In this document: positions 9,890 through 21,893 of the stretch, in pieces
How positions within the stretch are numbered: position 1 is the first letter of the stretch
How the letters are laid out: every line of letters starts with the position of its first letter
Source of the DNA: Moniliophthora roreri
Taxonomy: Eukaryota; Basidiomycota; Agaricomycetes; Agaricales; Marasmiaceae
Direction of reading: 5' to 3'
Assembly (NCBI GenBank): GCA_001466705.2
Contig: LATX02000182.1
Span: forward strand, 62,001-126,000
DNA length: 64,000 bases
Notes under the pieces: generated by a model
What the model was told of the DNA's origin: nothing
The model's database searches: none
What the model saw: only the letters and a program-made list of their open reading frames with translations
Program-made: the position numbers and the translations under genes

Positions 9890-10678
9890 AGAAAATACAC
9901 TGGGACCTCCTTTTGGCATTGATCCTGGTGGTTTTGCAACCATGTTGAGAAAAACCATGTGGCAAAATGGACATGTAATCAGGAGTAAGGCCATTTGGAA
10001 GATTTCCAAACTGGCAGTCTTTTGTGGGGTCTGTTTGTCTGATTTTTGTCTGAACATAGCTTATACAATCCTAAAAAGTTCAGAAATGTAAGAAAGGCAT
10101 CTCTTCATTGCTCAGTTCATTGCTCAGATGCTTTGTAAGAAGTGTGCAGAGTCAAAATTCAGCTGTAAATCTAGAGCAAAGGACACAATAAGTTATAAAG
10201 TAATCTTCTGACAGTTTTGTCCCCTTTGTTATGCTTTCTGAAGTCACTCACGATAAGTTTAAAGGCTGAATGGTGTTACTGATGTATCCTGGTTGGCTGC
10301 AGAGATACACATGGGACCTTCACATTGTATAGTGTAAATGACAATGAAAATTCATGGAATTGTTACTACTGCCTAGGCTTAAATAGTTGGACAGCAATGT
10401 AGAATGTAGTGGAGAAATTGTCTCAGAAGGAGATACTGCTATGGTTTCCATTTTTGCTGCCCCCTTTTAAATGCATTACAATGAATATAGCTCATGATGA
10501 GCCAGAAGAAGAATTATGAGGAATTAAAATGCACTTTGGCCCAACATGGCTATGAATAGCACATTTTGGTGATTTGCTGAGACTCAAGAATTGATAGGTA
10601 GTGCAGGTAGCAGAAGAGTACTATATTGGATCCTATATGACAATGTTACAGGAATATCTTGAGGACTTCCTTATGGGC
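9890..10678. other. no recognisable gene
   Basis: No long frame on either strand and no recognised motif. It leads into the minisatellite. Confidence 0.45.
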
Positions 10679-11275
10679 AGAGACTATACCTACTGCACAA
10701 AGACTGTACTGCCTGCAGAGACTATGCATGAAGATTATACTTACTATATGAAGGTCATACTCACTGCATAGACTATACTGCCTACAAAAACCATGTATGC
10801 ATAGAGACTATATTTACTGCATGAAGGCTATACTTACTACAGCTATACTTACTACATAGAGACTATACTTACTACACAGAGACTATACTATCTGCTTGAA
10901 GGCTATACTTACTGCATAGAGATTATACTATCTTTATGAAGGCCATACTGCCTGCATGGAGACTATACTGCCTGCAGGGAGACTGTACTGCCTGTACAGA
11001 GACTATACTGCCTGCATAGACTATGCATGGACTATACTTACTGCATGAAGGCTATACTGCCTGTATAGACTATATATAGAGACTATACTTACTGCATAGA
11101 GGTCATACTCACTGCAGAGAGACCATGCACAAAGACCATATAGAGACTATACTCACTGCATGGAGGTCATATGTACTGCATAGAGACTATGCACAGAGAC
11201 CACACAGAGACTATACTGCCTATAAAGGCCATGCATGAGGACTATACTTGCTGCATAAAGACTAATCTACATTGA
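10679..11275. repeat. irregular minisatellite, ACTATACTTACTGCAT type
   Basis: Some 30 or more degenerate units built from the words GAGACTATACT, TACTGCATAGAG and CTGCATGAAGGC, with spacing of about 15-25 bp. No frame is maintained, so it is not a protein repeat. AT-rich sequence follows. Confidence 0.8.
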
Positions 11276-11721
11276 ATCTACATTACCTGCATGAAGACCA
11301 ATAATTAGTACATGCTGGGGTAATATACTAATTATTAGCATATTATATACCATCTTATCAATCAATATAAACCTTAGACAATTTTGTGATAATGTATATG
11401 TATTACTCTAATGATTTGTAGTACTTACTTTTAATTACATCTAAAGGTAGGCCTGCTTTCCATCTTCTCAATTTATTACTATAAGGCATATATAATTCTT
11501 AAGAATTATGCTAAATATATCAGAGATAAAATAATATAAAATGTTTAATAATTACATGAACTCTATTTAACATAAGGTATATATCTTACTTTATGTGAAA
11601 TAGTATACTTATGCTAATTCTTCTTTATAGCATAAAATAAGCATAAATCAGATAAGTACTACATGAGTTTTATGCTTTATTATAGAAGCTGTACAACATA
11701 GCATAAAATCAAGGTAATGTT
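11276..11721. repeat. AT-rich repeat sequence after the minisatellite
   Basis: AT-rich, with many AGCATAA and TTATGCT words; no gene. It continues in the overlapping contig at 12187-12799. Confidence 0.6.
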
Positions 11722-11722
11722 N
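11722..11722. other. single-N contig join
   Basis: 10812-11721 and 11723-12632 are the same 910 bp with about eight substitutions, so these are overlapping contig ends or two alleles. Confidence 0.9.
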
Positions 11723-12632
11723 ATTTACTGCATGAAGGCTATACTTACTACAGCTATACTTACTACATAGAGACTATACTTACTACACAGAGACTATACT
11801 ATCTGCTTGAAGGCTATACTTACTGCATAGAGATTATACTATCTTTATGAAGGCCATACTGCCTGCATGGAGACTATACTGCCTGCAGGGAGACTGTACT
11901 GCCTGTACAGAGACTATACTGCCTGCATAGACTATGCATGGACTATACTTACTGCATGAAGGCTATACTGCCTGTATAGACTATATATAGAGACTATACT
12001 TACTGCATAGAGGTCATACTCACTGCAGAGAGACCATGCACAAAGACCATATAGAGACTATACTCACTGCATGGAGGTCATATGTACTGCATAGAGACTA
12101 TGCACAGAGACCACACAGAGACTATACTGCTTATAGAGGCCATGCATGAGGACTATACTTGCTGCATAAAGACTAATCTATATTGAATCTACATTACCTG
12201 CATGGAGACCAATGATTAGTACATGCTGGGGTAATATACTAATTATTAGCATATTATATACTATCTTATCAATCAATATAAACCTTAGACAATTTTGTGA
12301 TAATGTATATGTATTACTCTAATGATTTGTAGTACTTACTTTTAATTACATCTAAAGGTAGACCTGCTTTCCATCTTCTCAATTTATTACTATAAGGCAT
12401 ATATAATTCTTAAGAATTATGCTAAATATATCAGAGGTAAAATAATATAAAATGTTTAATAATTACATGAACTCTATTTAACATAAGGTATATATCTTAC
12501 TTTATGTGAAATAGTATACTTATGCTAATTCTTCTTTATAGCATAAAATAAGCATAAATCAGATAAGTACTACATGAGTTTTATGCTTTATTATAGAAGC
12601 TGTACAACATAGCATAAAATCAAGGTAATGTT
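11723..12632. repeat. contig-end overlap with 10812-11721
   Basis: Repeats the minisatellite and AT-rich tract at about 99% identity. That level suits two nuclei of a dikaryon or two alleles (inference). Confidence 0.8.
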
Positions 12633-12667
12633 TAGCATAATGTCAGCATAATATATGTGTATTATGC

Positions 12668-12799
12668 TAGTAAAATCATTAACATAAATTCAAAAGTAAT
12701 TTACTATAATTCACATGCATTATCATAGATATTTGTTAAAGAAAATCTAATATAAAGATTAACATAATTCACATGTCTTACACTTTATTGCACCCAGTG
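12668..12799. repeat. AT-rich dispersed repeat, end CACCCAGTG
   Basis: The last 130 bases recur at 13385-13508 with a few changes, and both stop matching right after CACCCAGTG. A shared sharp end suggests an element terminus that reads CACTGGGTG on the other strand. Confidence 0.6.
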
Positions 12800-13091
12800 T
12801 TAGCAGATTTCTGATTGATTTCTGAGATCCCTGTGTCCATAAGCACTCATTTAGTATGTAAATCATCAATTTCACTCTGGTCTGATTCTCTTTCTCAACC
12901 TGGTCTCTTACTCAATCAAGTAAGTTCATTTCTTATTCTATCCTTCTATTAGATTCTTATGTTTGTGTTTAAATATATAAATACCCAAAGGTAAGAGACA
13001 TTGTTCATTTCTTCCCTTCCCTCCTCTAGTACTTGTCTATCCTCTAATCATTTTCAACCTCTGCCATGGCTGCTTCATCATCTAGTATTCC

Positions 13092-13372
13092 TGTTACAAT
13101 TTTCCCCTTTTATACCTATGCTTCTCACTCTATCACACCCTTACACCTTCCCAGTCCCCCTTTCCTTCTCTTCTATGCTTCTTATTCTATCGGACACATA
13201 TTACTTACTCCAGTTCCCTTTTCTTATTGTTGTAGATAGTCAGTGTATACTAATGGGATTGGTGCCTTACTCATATTTATCTGATAACTACTGCTTATGA
13301 TTAGACATTATGTAGTTAACAGTTGTATATATTTAAACACCTGAGAACAGGTCACAGCTCTCCAGCTTGACC
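13092..13372 (+). repeat. gypsy family A LTR, 5' part, cut by contig end
   Basis: Identical to the start of the LTR at 52033 (TGTTACAATTTTCC...) up to the contig end, including TATA box and AGCTTGACC. It is the other end of the contig that should continue at 52314. Confidence 0.8.
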
Positions 13373-13373
13373 N
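13373..13373. other. single-N contig join
   Basis: The LTR breaks off here, and the sequence that continues it is found at 52314. Confidence 0.9.
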
Positions 13374-13384
13374 ATCATGAGAAA

Positions 13385-13508
13385 TTTATTAACATAAATT
13401 CAAAAGTAATTTACTATAATTCACATGCATTATTGTAGGATTTGTTAAAGAAAATCTAACATAAAAATTAACATAATTCACATGTCTTACACTTTATTGC
13501 ACCCAGTG
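13385..13508. repeat. AT-rich dispersed repeat, second copy
   Basis: About 124 bp similar to 12668-12799, with the same end CACCCAGTG. Confidence 0.6.
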
Positions 13509-14820
13509 TGTTTGGAATTCTGGAGCAGTCTTTATATGAAAGTTTGGAGTGTGCACAGACTAGTTTAAGGTAGGTCAGAGGCTAGAGTTTTCAATGTGTG
13601 GTTGTGGGGGATGTCCTTTGTGTTTTTGAGGTGTCAGAGGTGTTGAATAGTGTTAAAGAGATGGCGAGTGAGGTAATAGAGCTTGATGATGTATTACATG
13701 TTATCAACTCTGAGGAGTCCAGCATCCAGATCCAATGCTCTGACAATCATCACACATATTGCTCTCCTCTGCTATGTTTGACGACATCAACAGCACATAC
13801 AGTCCAGAATCAAATCAACCATCTCATTACAGGTTGGGAGTTGACTTGTAGAAGGGTCAGTGCTTGCAAGTAGGAGGGAAAGAGTTCTTGCAGAATATAT
13901 TTACTGTTCAGTAGGTATATCACTGCTTGTAATATATGCTTCTGACATTCAAAAAAAACTGTCATAAGGCCTTGTAACAAGACTTGGGCATTATTGATGG
14001 TTCTGTAGGATTATAACCTACCATTACAGTTATAAGGGGTTATAACCTATGTTAAGATTACCATTACACCCAGCGTTATGACTCTTTGTAACTGTTGTGA
14101 AGAGTTATAACTAGAGTTATATCTATGGTTATAACCCCCATTCATAGTCATGGGGGGTTATAACACACATTGTATTCTCGGGGTACAGTAACAGGGTATT
14201 ATATACCTGGTTACAGCACTAACAGACTTGTAGGCAATGCGTATCAGGTGTTGTTTCCCCTGCTAACCCACTATACCACTCTCCAGTTTTTGCTGATGAA
14301 CAATCATCTTCAGAGGCCAATTATAGCCATTTGCATTGTCCATGAAAACAAAAGAATACAACCTATTGCTGAACGAATCAAAGACCACAATGCTGGTCTA
14401 GTGCCTAACCTCTCTTCTCTTCTACCATCATTCCTTCCCCACTTCATCTCCAATTCTTCAAGTTGAAGCAACTAAATCATACTTCAATGCCAACCAATCA
14501 TCCCAAGTCGCCATAGAGTCGGTGAATGTTGGGTTTGAATGTTGAATGAGAGAAGGAGAGCCAACAGTGACCACATCTGGATACCTCTGAGTCATTTCCA
14601 CAAACCAAAGATGAAGTTGCAAGTGTCAGGAAGCTCAAAGGGGTTTATTGTTGGAGAGTTGGGTTTTGAGATTGGTGGTAAATAGTAGTGATCATGAATG
14701 TTGAAGTGATGCAATGCCAAGTGAGTACAATGACACTTCAGTGTTGAAACACATATTCAGCTCAAGATCAAAGCATGCACCCCAACACTCTCTTCAATTG
14801 CCCAAGCATAAACACATTTG
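13509..14820. other. no clear gene; TTATAACC-rich cluster
   Basis: A plus-strand frame of 91 codons at 13598-13873 is unrecognised. From about 14005 to 14170 the sequence is crowded with GGTTATAACC-like words. The same word class recurs near 38990, 47930 and 48640. Confidence 0.45.
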
Positions 14821-17065
14821 GAAGAATTCAGCAACATATTAAATTGGGAGGTTGGTGCGGTCCTCTTGCACTTTTGGAACCCAAATAGTTGTCCATTGAC
14901 CAGCCCTACCAGTCTTACCCAAATTGTGCCAAATCCTGCAACATAAAGGTCAGAATATTAACTGGAAGTAAGACAAAACACTCACACTGCATTCTTCTGT
15001 ACTGTGCCCACTTGGCTTGAAACAGGGCCTGGAAGGCCTACTGTTGCCTTATTTCTTGACCTCCTCCTCAGAGCAATAGGCTGTGGGACCAATGCATTCC
15101 TGTTGGAAGCAGGTTTATTGGTGGATGATTCATCTGGGAAAGTGTCAGTAATGCTCCATAAGCAGCTCCCGTCTGCATGCATGTCACTGGGAGAGTAAAA
15201 GCAATAGCATCAGCTTAGCAAAGGCAGGACAACCAAAAATGAACAGATGATTGCTGTCATCATAACCCAGACCAACAGACTGATTGAGCATGACATGCCC
15301 AGGTGGCTGACTTTCAGTGCTGGCTTGAGGAAACTCCTGTGCTGAGCTTGGCTCATTGCTTTTGAATGTTGGACTTAGTCAGAGAGAAGCGTAGCCCCAG
15401 TGCAGCACCTAGACTTCATTCCTCCTCCTATTGAAGCTTTCGACAATGTAGCTCAATGGGAGTCAAGACTATGCAGGACTGCACAGTACTCACCATCATA
15501 AACTTGGCCATCCACTGTGCAATCTTAAAGTCACTTTTCTATCTGCCCATGGAATGAGGGAACAAGCTCAGCTACTCGCTCACACACGCTGTTGGTGCTA
15601 CTGGTGAGGACATAGATTGTCGCCACTGCAAAAACACCACAATCCATGCCATTAGTCTGCCTTGGTTGATCCTGTGAAACTATGAGCCAAGCATTCCAAA
15701 GAGGGTCGAAGATGGCAATCTACACTGACTGGAAGTGGGTCAAGCATGCTCCAATCATTGAAATACTTCTCCCCAAGTTCCAAACCCACCATCAAAAAGC
15801 ACCTCATCACCTATTGGAGTTGAGTCAATAAGGACCAGATGAAGGACTGGCAGGCACACTACAAATTTTTCCTCATAAGGGCTGCGACTCTTGTGGCCAC
15901 TCGTATGCCTCAGCAAGGAGTCATATATTCCCATTACTTCCTGGCACAAGTCTGCAAAAATGATCCACCAATGCTCAGTGGCTTTGTCATAAATTAACAT
16001 TGCCATATAAATGAGATCATCCAGCCACTGCCAGAAAAAAATTGCCTACCAAGAAATCAGGTGTTGTAAATGATACAAGGACTACCAACACCCACTGACT
16101 GTTTAACAAGTGCTTTGAAGGACCTGTGCCTTTTGGCAGTTTGAATAACCTCTAGAATACCTATTGCCTTCATTTTTGTGTACGTATAGCTGTTTATCAC
16201 AACAAAACCTGCATTCATCCACCACTCTTGAAGATACATGTGGAATCAGCTCCAGATAGTACTATCTGTGAGACATTGGTTAGGCCTCAACCTACCTACA
16301 TTACACATTTCCCAACTACTGTTGCAATGTGACAGCATCAATGAGAATGAAGACATAGACCAAAAAGAGGCACCCATTCACCTTGGGCCAGGGCTTGAAC
16401 TTCTGAGGCCTTGGCTCCAGGAAAGAGGATAAAGACCTAGTGACAATCACACTGTCTGAATCAGCATCTTTATCAATGCAATGCTGTCAAGACATGAGTT
16501 CATGCATGAGCAACCGAAAGCAGCACACAAAGAGCCTCATAGTGACAATGTCCTCATGATTGGTCTTTCATCACTTCCTTGGTTGTTCTATGAAGGAGAG
16601 CAGATTTCCCAGAGGATCATGGATTAAACACTGGGATGGATAAACCACCTGGCCAATCCATACAAACAGAGACATGTACCTCTTCAATATTAGTGACATG
16701 GACCTTAGCCTTTTTGTGATAGTCAACATCGATCACCAACAAGCATTACTCAAACATACTGCAGCACTCGTTATGGTCCTGCTTGCCAGCACCCTCTTTC
16801 CACTGTTCACTTGTGGCATCAAACCTGTAGACATTTGTGGTACACATCAAGAGTGTCACAATGAAAACACTAGGAATGCACATCCATAGGCTTCCTCTTT
16901 TTTCCATGGCATGGGGAAGCATTAGATCGAGGTGCTGGCACTACATCATCTTCAGTCTATGACATTTGCTGAGTGGGTTACAGTGCCAAACAGCACTAGC
17001 TGTAGACCTACCATCTTGATACGGGGAATGATGGTCCTGAGCACAATCTAGAGTTTCAAGTCCCG
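14821..17065 (-). other. unrecognised minus-strand gene relics
   Basis: Minus-strand open pieces at 14982-15182, 15755-16006 and 16057-16239 have protein-like composition but are short, in different frames and match no family I recognise. They may be exons of a degraded gene continuing from 17-18 kb. Confidence 0.3.
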
Positions 17066-17700
17066 TTACCAACAAAATCTAGGTAGGAGCTTTGTGAGAC
17101 ACACATCTTTACCCTCTGACAGCTCATAAACCACTTCCTGGAAACCCCGCAATGCAGGTGACCTTGCCCAGTTCTCTGCCATTTTGAGGACAGATTTCTT
17201 ATTAGCATCCATGCTGTTGCTCCACTGTGCATCCAGAACCATGATAAGTTGACACTTCACCTGCCATAATCCAAGACACTTCACTGCAGCAGACATGTCC
17301 AGTATGTTGAACCCAATACTCTGTACAGCTGCCCCAAACATCATCTGAAAAACTACAAGACACAACATCATCTTGAACCTGTGTGGAAGAGTATTTTTTC
17401 TGGTCTACTGAGAGCACTTTTGACACCTGACATTGAAACAGTTAATGCTATTGCAAACTTGAGTAAGCAGATGACAGCAAAACTCATGCTTGGGCAAAAG
17501 ATTTTCCTGTGAAAATGCATAGCAAAGGCGACCATCAATTCCACAGACTTGTCATTGGGCATGAACATCTCCTCACAATTGAGGGAGTCCATGACCTCTA
17601 TGGCCACTCGAGGAACAAGAGTCAGATGAACAAGCACCCAATGCATTTCCTGGATGGAATGGAGGAAACAGAATGTCAAATTATCAGACATACAGGCACG
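17066..17700 (-). pseudogene. possible Ulp1-like cysteine protease fragment
   Basis: After a good intron (17693 down to 17650, GTATGT...CCAG, 44 nt) the minus-strand frame reads EMHWVLVHLTL, then AIEVMDSLNCEE. HW-[V/L]-L-V followed by a strand and a D-S-L turn is how the His/Asp part of Ulp1 (C48) domains looks in basidiomycete transposon-linked proteins. Upstream, RADVLFVPVF (about 17890) would be the strand before the His. The Q...DCG cysteine block is not visible downstream (17066-17371 is open but unrecognised). An unrelated hypothetical protein is possible. Confidence 0.35.
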
Positions 17701-17879
17701 ACAGCCCTAGAGTAGACTGTATTTCAAATTGTTCCTCCAAAGGCACTACAACAGCAGACTAAGTCAGATTGATGTTCTCTGAGCCAATGCATTCCAAATG
17801 AATGCATACCATGTTCTTCCACTGCAGGTTCACTAACAGCATGTGTGGACCCCACTTAACAAGCTCTCGTGCCTACCGG

Positions 17880-18142
17880 TGAAAGAAAACAGGAACAAAG
17901 AGGACATCAGCCCTCTTGAGAATGCTCTATTGATTCAGCACCTCATCCATACATTTGCAATCATTGCCATGAAACTGGTAGTTGGGTTCCAACCAGTGAG
18001 TAAAGTGTCCCTGTACAAAGCCAGAACCGATGAAATCAACATCATCAATGTTTCCACAGACCAAATCAGCATAAGTGAGCATGTCATTGCCAGGAGGAGC
18101 AGGCTCCAGAGTGAAGGATTGGTGAATGAGTTCAATATTCAA
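17880..18142 (-). pseudogene. hypothetical protein exon upstream of the Ulp1-like piece
   Basis: A 71-codon minus-strand frame with no introns or motifs I recognise. Its position and strand suit an exon of the same gene as 17066-17700. Confidence 0.3.
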
Positions 18143-18175
18143 CTGCTATTGTTATATTCAGCATATGATTAAGAC

Positions 18176-18900
18176 TTAAGAAAATAAGGAACACACATGC
18201 CTGTTCCTCTTGCGTTCCATTTGCTTTGCACCCATAGCTGTTTGGACCTTGCAACCTGATTTCACAGCAAACATAGTCTTACCTGATGACCTTCCCATGG
18301 CAAACACTTGGCAAGATGCTGCCCTGCTGGAAGTAACCTTGCCTGTAGCATTTCTATGGGGAAAAAGCAGCCTAATTGCTGGTGGTTGACCAGACGACAC
18401 TGGAAAGGAGAAGATTAAAGAGAAAGAAAGCTAATGGGTTGAGACTTACTGGTCTTTGATAAGGTTCTGACTGCTCTGGACACTACAGTTTGCTCTGAGA
18501 TTCAGTCAATAAAAGCAGTCAGGTAGAGAAAATGACAGACTACCTCACTTTTGCTTTCCATGAGCTTTGTAATTGTGCTCACTTGCTTCATTATGGTTTT
18601 GTCAGAAGGAAGCTTTTGAGCTTTGGCTTTTGGTGGAAGTCGACTCTTCCCTTTTGCTTTGGGTCCCTGCAGGGTCAACCTTTCCTAATCTGTTAAAAAC
18701 CTCATGAATAATTTACACATCATGGACATGTTTGTTGGCATACTGTGATATGCACTTATCTGGCCTCCACTGTGACATATCTCAATCAAGTGTGTATGCT
18801 CGCAGCTCTTGCCTGTCTGTTGAAACTTCCAACATGTGCAGCAGAGGGCCCCAGTATTTACCTCAGTTACTACAAATTTGCCTATTGTCAGCCAGGGCAA
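18176..18900 (-). pseudogene. SWIM zinc-finger protein, MULE transposase-like C-terminus
   Basis: Residues 20-37 of the frame starting at 18900 read CCTCWKFQQTGKSCEHTH: CxC, nine residues, CxH, the SWIM signature. Just before it, GKFVVTEV fits the strand that leads into SWIM in MULE-type transposases, which carry this finger near the C-terminus. A basic Lys/Ser-rich tail follows (about 18600-18660, then 18400-18176 after a probable intron). The DDE domain should lie above 18900, but that stretch is degraded and a solo LTR is inserted at 19214. A host SWIM protein is the alternative. Confidence 0.5.
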
Positions 18901-19213
18901 GACAGCAATAGGTTTTTGTGATCATACAGCTTGAAAGGGATTAAGCTTGGTCTCTTTAAGGCCTAGGATAATCGATTAGATATGTCCAAGAGAGCCAATG
19001 AGAAGCTTATGCCTGCATGGCAGTCAGATGAGTGCAAGTCAGTCATAGCAGGCTTGAGAACAGAAGATTTCTTCTGCTTTCCTGCTAGAGCATGTAAACT
19101 CTGACACCACCTGCCTGAGTAGTCAACTGGACTCACCTGTAGTGGAAGCTGGAAGCAGTCGCACCGGCATAGAAACCCAGATACTTGGTAAAAAAAAAGT
19201 ATAATGCAGATAG

Positions 19214-19690
19214 TGTTATGTTACTTGCGCAGCAATGTCAACTTCAACCACTCTAAGCGAAGTACTCATCTTCGTATAAGCAGTTGTACAAGTTCAAGTT
19301 TGAGTTCGTTCAGTGGACACTGAAGTTTAGAGGACCTTCGATCATGGCGTTGACACAAGTAGATTAAACCAGGTTAAGCTGAAGACTTAAAGTCTTAGCT
19401 TGAGTGCTTAAATACGTTACAACCGAGCTAAGGCTAACTATATACAAATAGCAAGAAGTTCGGTGATTGTCTAATGTTTCCTGAGGCAGTCGGGATATGA
19501 GTAATACAAGTACAAACAAATAAGTGAATGGGGACTGGGAAGGTGTATAGGTCCGATGATGATAGAAGCATAATGGTGAGAAGGGAAATGGAGACTGGGA
19601 AAGTGTATGAGTCTGATAGAATGGGAAGCATAGGGGTAACAATAGAGAGAAGGAAGAGAAAGTCAGTAAGAAAAGAGAAAGTTCGTAACA
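19214..19690 (-). mobile_element. solo LTR, gypsy family A, TSD GATAG
   Basis: On the minus strand it starts TGTTACGAAC and ends CATAACA. Perfect 5-bp duplications GATAG flank it (19209-19213 and 19691-19695). TATTTAAG and, 34 nt on, AGCTTAACCT (one base changed from the family motif) are at 19414-19407 and 19380-19371. A solo LTR with a matching duplication is the product of recombination between the two LTRs of a full element. It fixes the LTR borders used for the other family A copies. Confidence 0.9.
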
Positions 19691-19695
19691 GATAG

Positions 19696-20717
19696 AGCTG
19701 TGAGCTGTTACTGTATACGGTAACAGCTGTCAACTTGACAGTAATTTGATGGTGTTCAGCAGACTGTCCCCACACTATATTATAGTTAGTCTGAACCTTT
19801 GACAGTATGGTACAGTAGTACAGATGGCCATATATGGTAATATGGTGTATGGTAGAAGAAATGATATTATCTGGCATAAGTTCAGCCTGCCTAATGTTCA
19901 CACATGGTAGTGATGTAGTTGGAGGGGGAGTGATGGCAAATGTGTGTGGTTTGCTTGTGAATAAGGTCGATTTCAAGTGTCCTTTGGGGCATATAATTCA
20001 CATGATACTAAGTAGCATGGATGCCATGGTCGGGGGTTCATGTGAGAATGCATGAATTTTGGCCTGAAGAAGGCTTCACAGTTAGTATATAGTGTATGCA
20101 GCATGTTGAGATAGATTAAGGATGAGATATGCACCTTTCAGAGTTGAAAGTCCATCAGATTATCTCCAAGCATAGATTATTTGCACCCTTTTCATGAATG
20201 AAGCTTTGCAGAGGGTCCAGGACCAGAAGACATGCAATGAAAAGGTTGACCAGAATGAGGAATGACATGTCAGAAATTGTGGGAATGCACTATTCCATAT
20301 ATATGGCTGTGCTGGCCTCCACAGTATGGCACTTTACAGTTTCCTCCACCTTGACACCATACTGTATAAGGTGCTCAAAATCATTGCAAATGGTACAGTA
20401 CCCATAACTGTAAAGCTGTTACCATATCACCTGTCTGTACAGCAATAGTTCACAGCCCTAAATGCAGAGGGAAAAGAAATGAAGAGAACATATCTGAGGC
20501 AAACCAGAACAGTGACTTATAGGACTTCCAGGTGCACAATTGGAGCAACTTAGTCATAGGACCACACCACATATGAACCAGACTTGAACCAGCTCATGCT
20601 CACCAGAGACATTACTATCTGATGACCCTGGGAGTTGACAAAGACAAATCTGAGTTGGGATCTAGACCCATTCAGTGAAGGGTAGTTACAAAAAAGGTAC
20701 ATGTTGTAGAATACATA
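19696..20717. other. no recognisable gene
   Basis: An imperfect palindrome lies just after the solo LTR (AGCTGTTAC at 19703, GTAACAGCT at 19720). Short frames on both strands are unrecognised. Confidence 0.4.
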
Positions 20718-21492
20718 CTAGCAAGGACGATAGCAACATACAAAGCGAACAGGTAAAAAGTTCAGAGCCAGCCATAAGTGAGAAGCTGCACCACCGTAAA
20801 CCTCATGACACTCTATGCTGCTTGTCACTGCTGCAGGATTCATGATCCAGCGCCACACATTTACCCATAGAATGCTTTTGTAACCCATTCTGACCCAGTA
20901 ATTTGATGCAAAGTCTTTTGAACAAAACCCCATTGTGTACATGTTGGAATGTCTGGGCACGTTTCACTTGATGGAGAGCCTGACATTTGAAAGTCCATAT
21001 GAAACTGGTGCTCTGCTCTGGTTCCCAAGCATAACCACTGCTATCAGTCCAGTGTCAAACTCCCGACAGCAAAGACATAGGTAGTGACTCCAACTGATCA
21101 AGCACTTAATCACTGGTAATCAACAGTGCGCCAGGGTCTCTGAGCATTAACACAATGCACTGGTGTATGGAGTAAGGTTCTAGCAAGCCACCTCTTGTGG
21201 CAGCTTCTGCAAGCAGAGCAACATACTGTTGGAGCAGATATGAGTGGCAAATGTAATTGAGGCAGTGTGCTGGATTGATGTGATCCCTATACAGGGACTT
21301 CCAAGGATCATATGGCCACAGTTTGCATTCTATTATGAAGTTGTTCCAAAACCAGTCCATTATTGCATAACCCAGTTGACACTCTATGTGATAGGCCTGG
21401 AGCATGTCTGAATGCTTTGCTGCCCTGTCCAGTGCCAAAACAGGTGGAGTGGTGTGATTGTGAGCATGGCTCTCATAAGACTCGTGTGCCAC
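20718..21492 (-). pseudogene. unrecognised minus-strand protein pieces
   Basis: Two frames, 21492-21106 (128 codons) and 20960-20718 (80 codons). Both are rich in aromatic residues, Cys and His. The first holds MDWFWNNFIIECKLWPYDPW and a hydrophobic stretch near its end. Composition is protein-like and on the same strand as neighbours at 18-24 kb, but I know no family. Confidence 0.35.
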
Positions 21493-21893
21493 AACACCTC
21501 ACCTAGTTGAAGGATATTCAATAGTGAGAGAAAGTTGAGCAGACCAGTGAAAGTCATGAGATTAGATACATAAGCAGAACTTGAGTCACCTCACTCACAA
21601 AGCTTGATGTATGCCTTGGTATTATTGATGACTGTGGAATGCCAATGTACCATGATTTGTACTATGCCAAGCTGCTGCCACACTCTCCAGGCTATGTCAA
21701 GTGTGTTTGAGGGTTCTAGGGAATCATGGAGTAATGCCCAACATGTCTCGTGGATAGTTCCAGAGAAGATGAAGTAGCTTTCTTGACAGATGGAATGCTA
21801 GACTGTAACCACATGGTGGAAAGTACCAGGGTGCATGATCCTGTTCACAAGTGTCAGCTGTTAAAGAACTAGGCAGATATTGAAAGACAGCAC

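Noticed and set aside
10679..11275. Minisatellite considered as a CRISPR-like array
   Set aside because: Units are degenerate and spacing irregular, there are no unique spacers, and the context is a fungal genome.
13001..13300. 99-aa plus frame, identical at 51942-52241, hydrophobic and Pro-rich
   Set aside because: It lies over the family A LTR start and its flank, and its identity comes from contig overlap.
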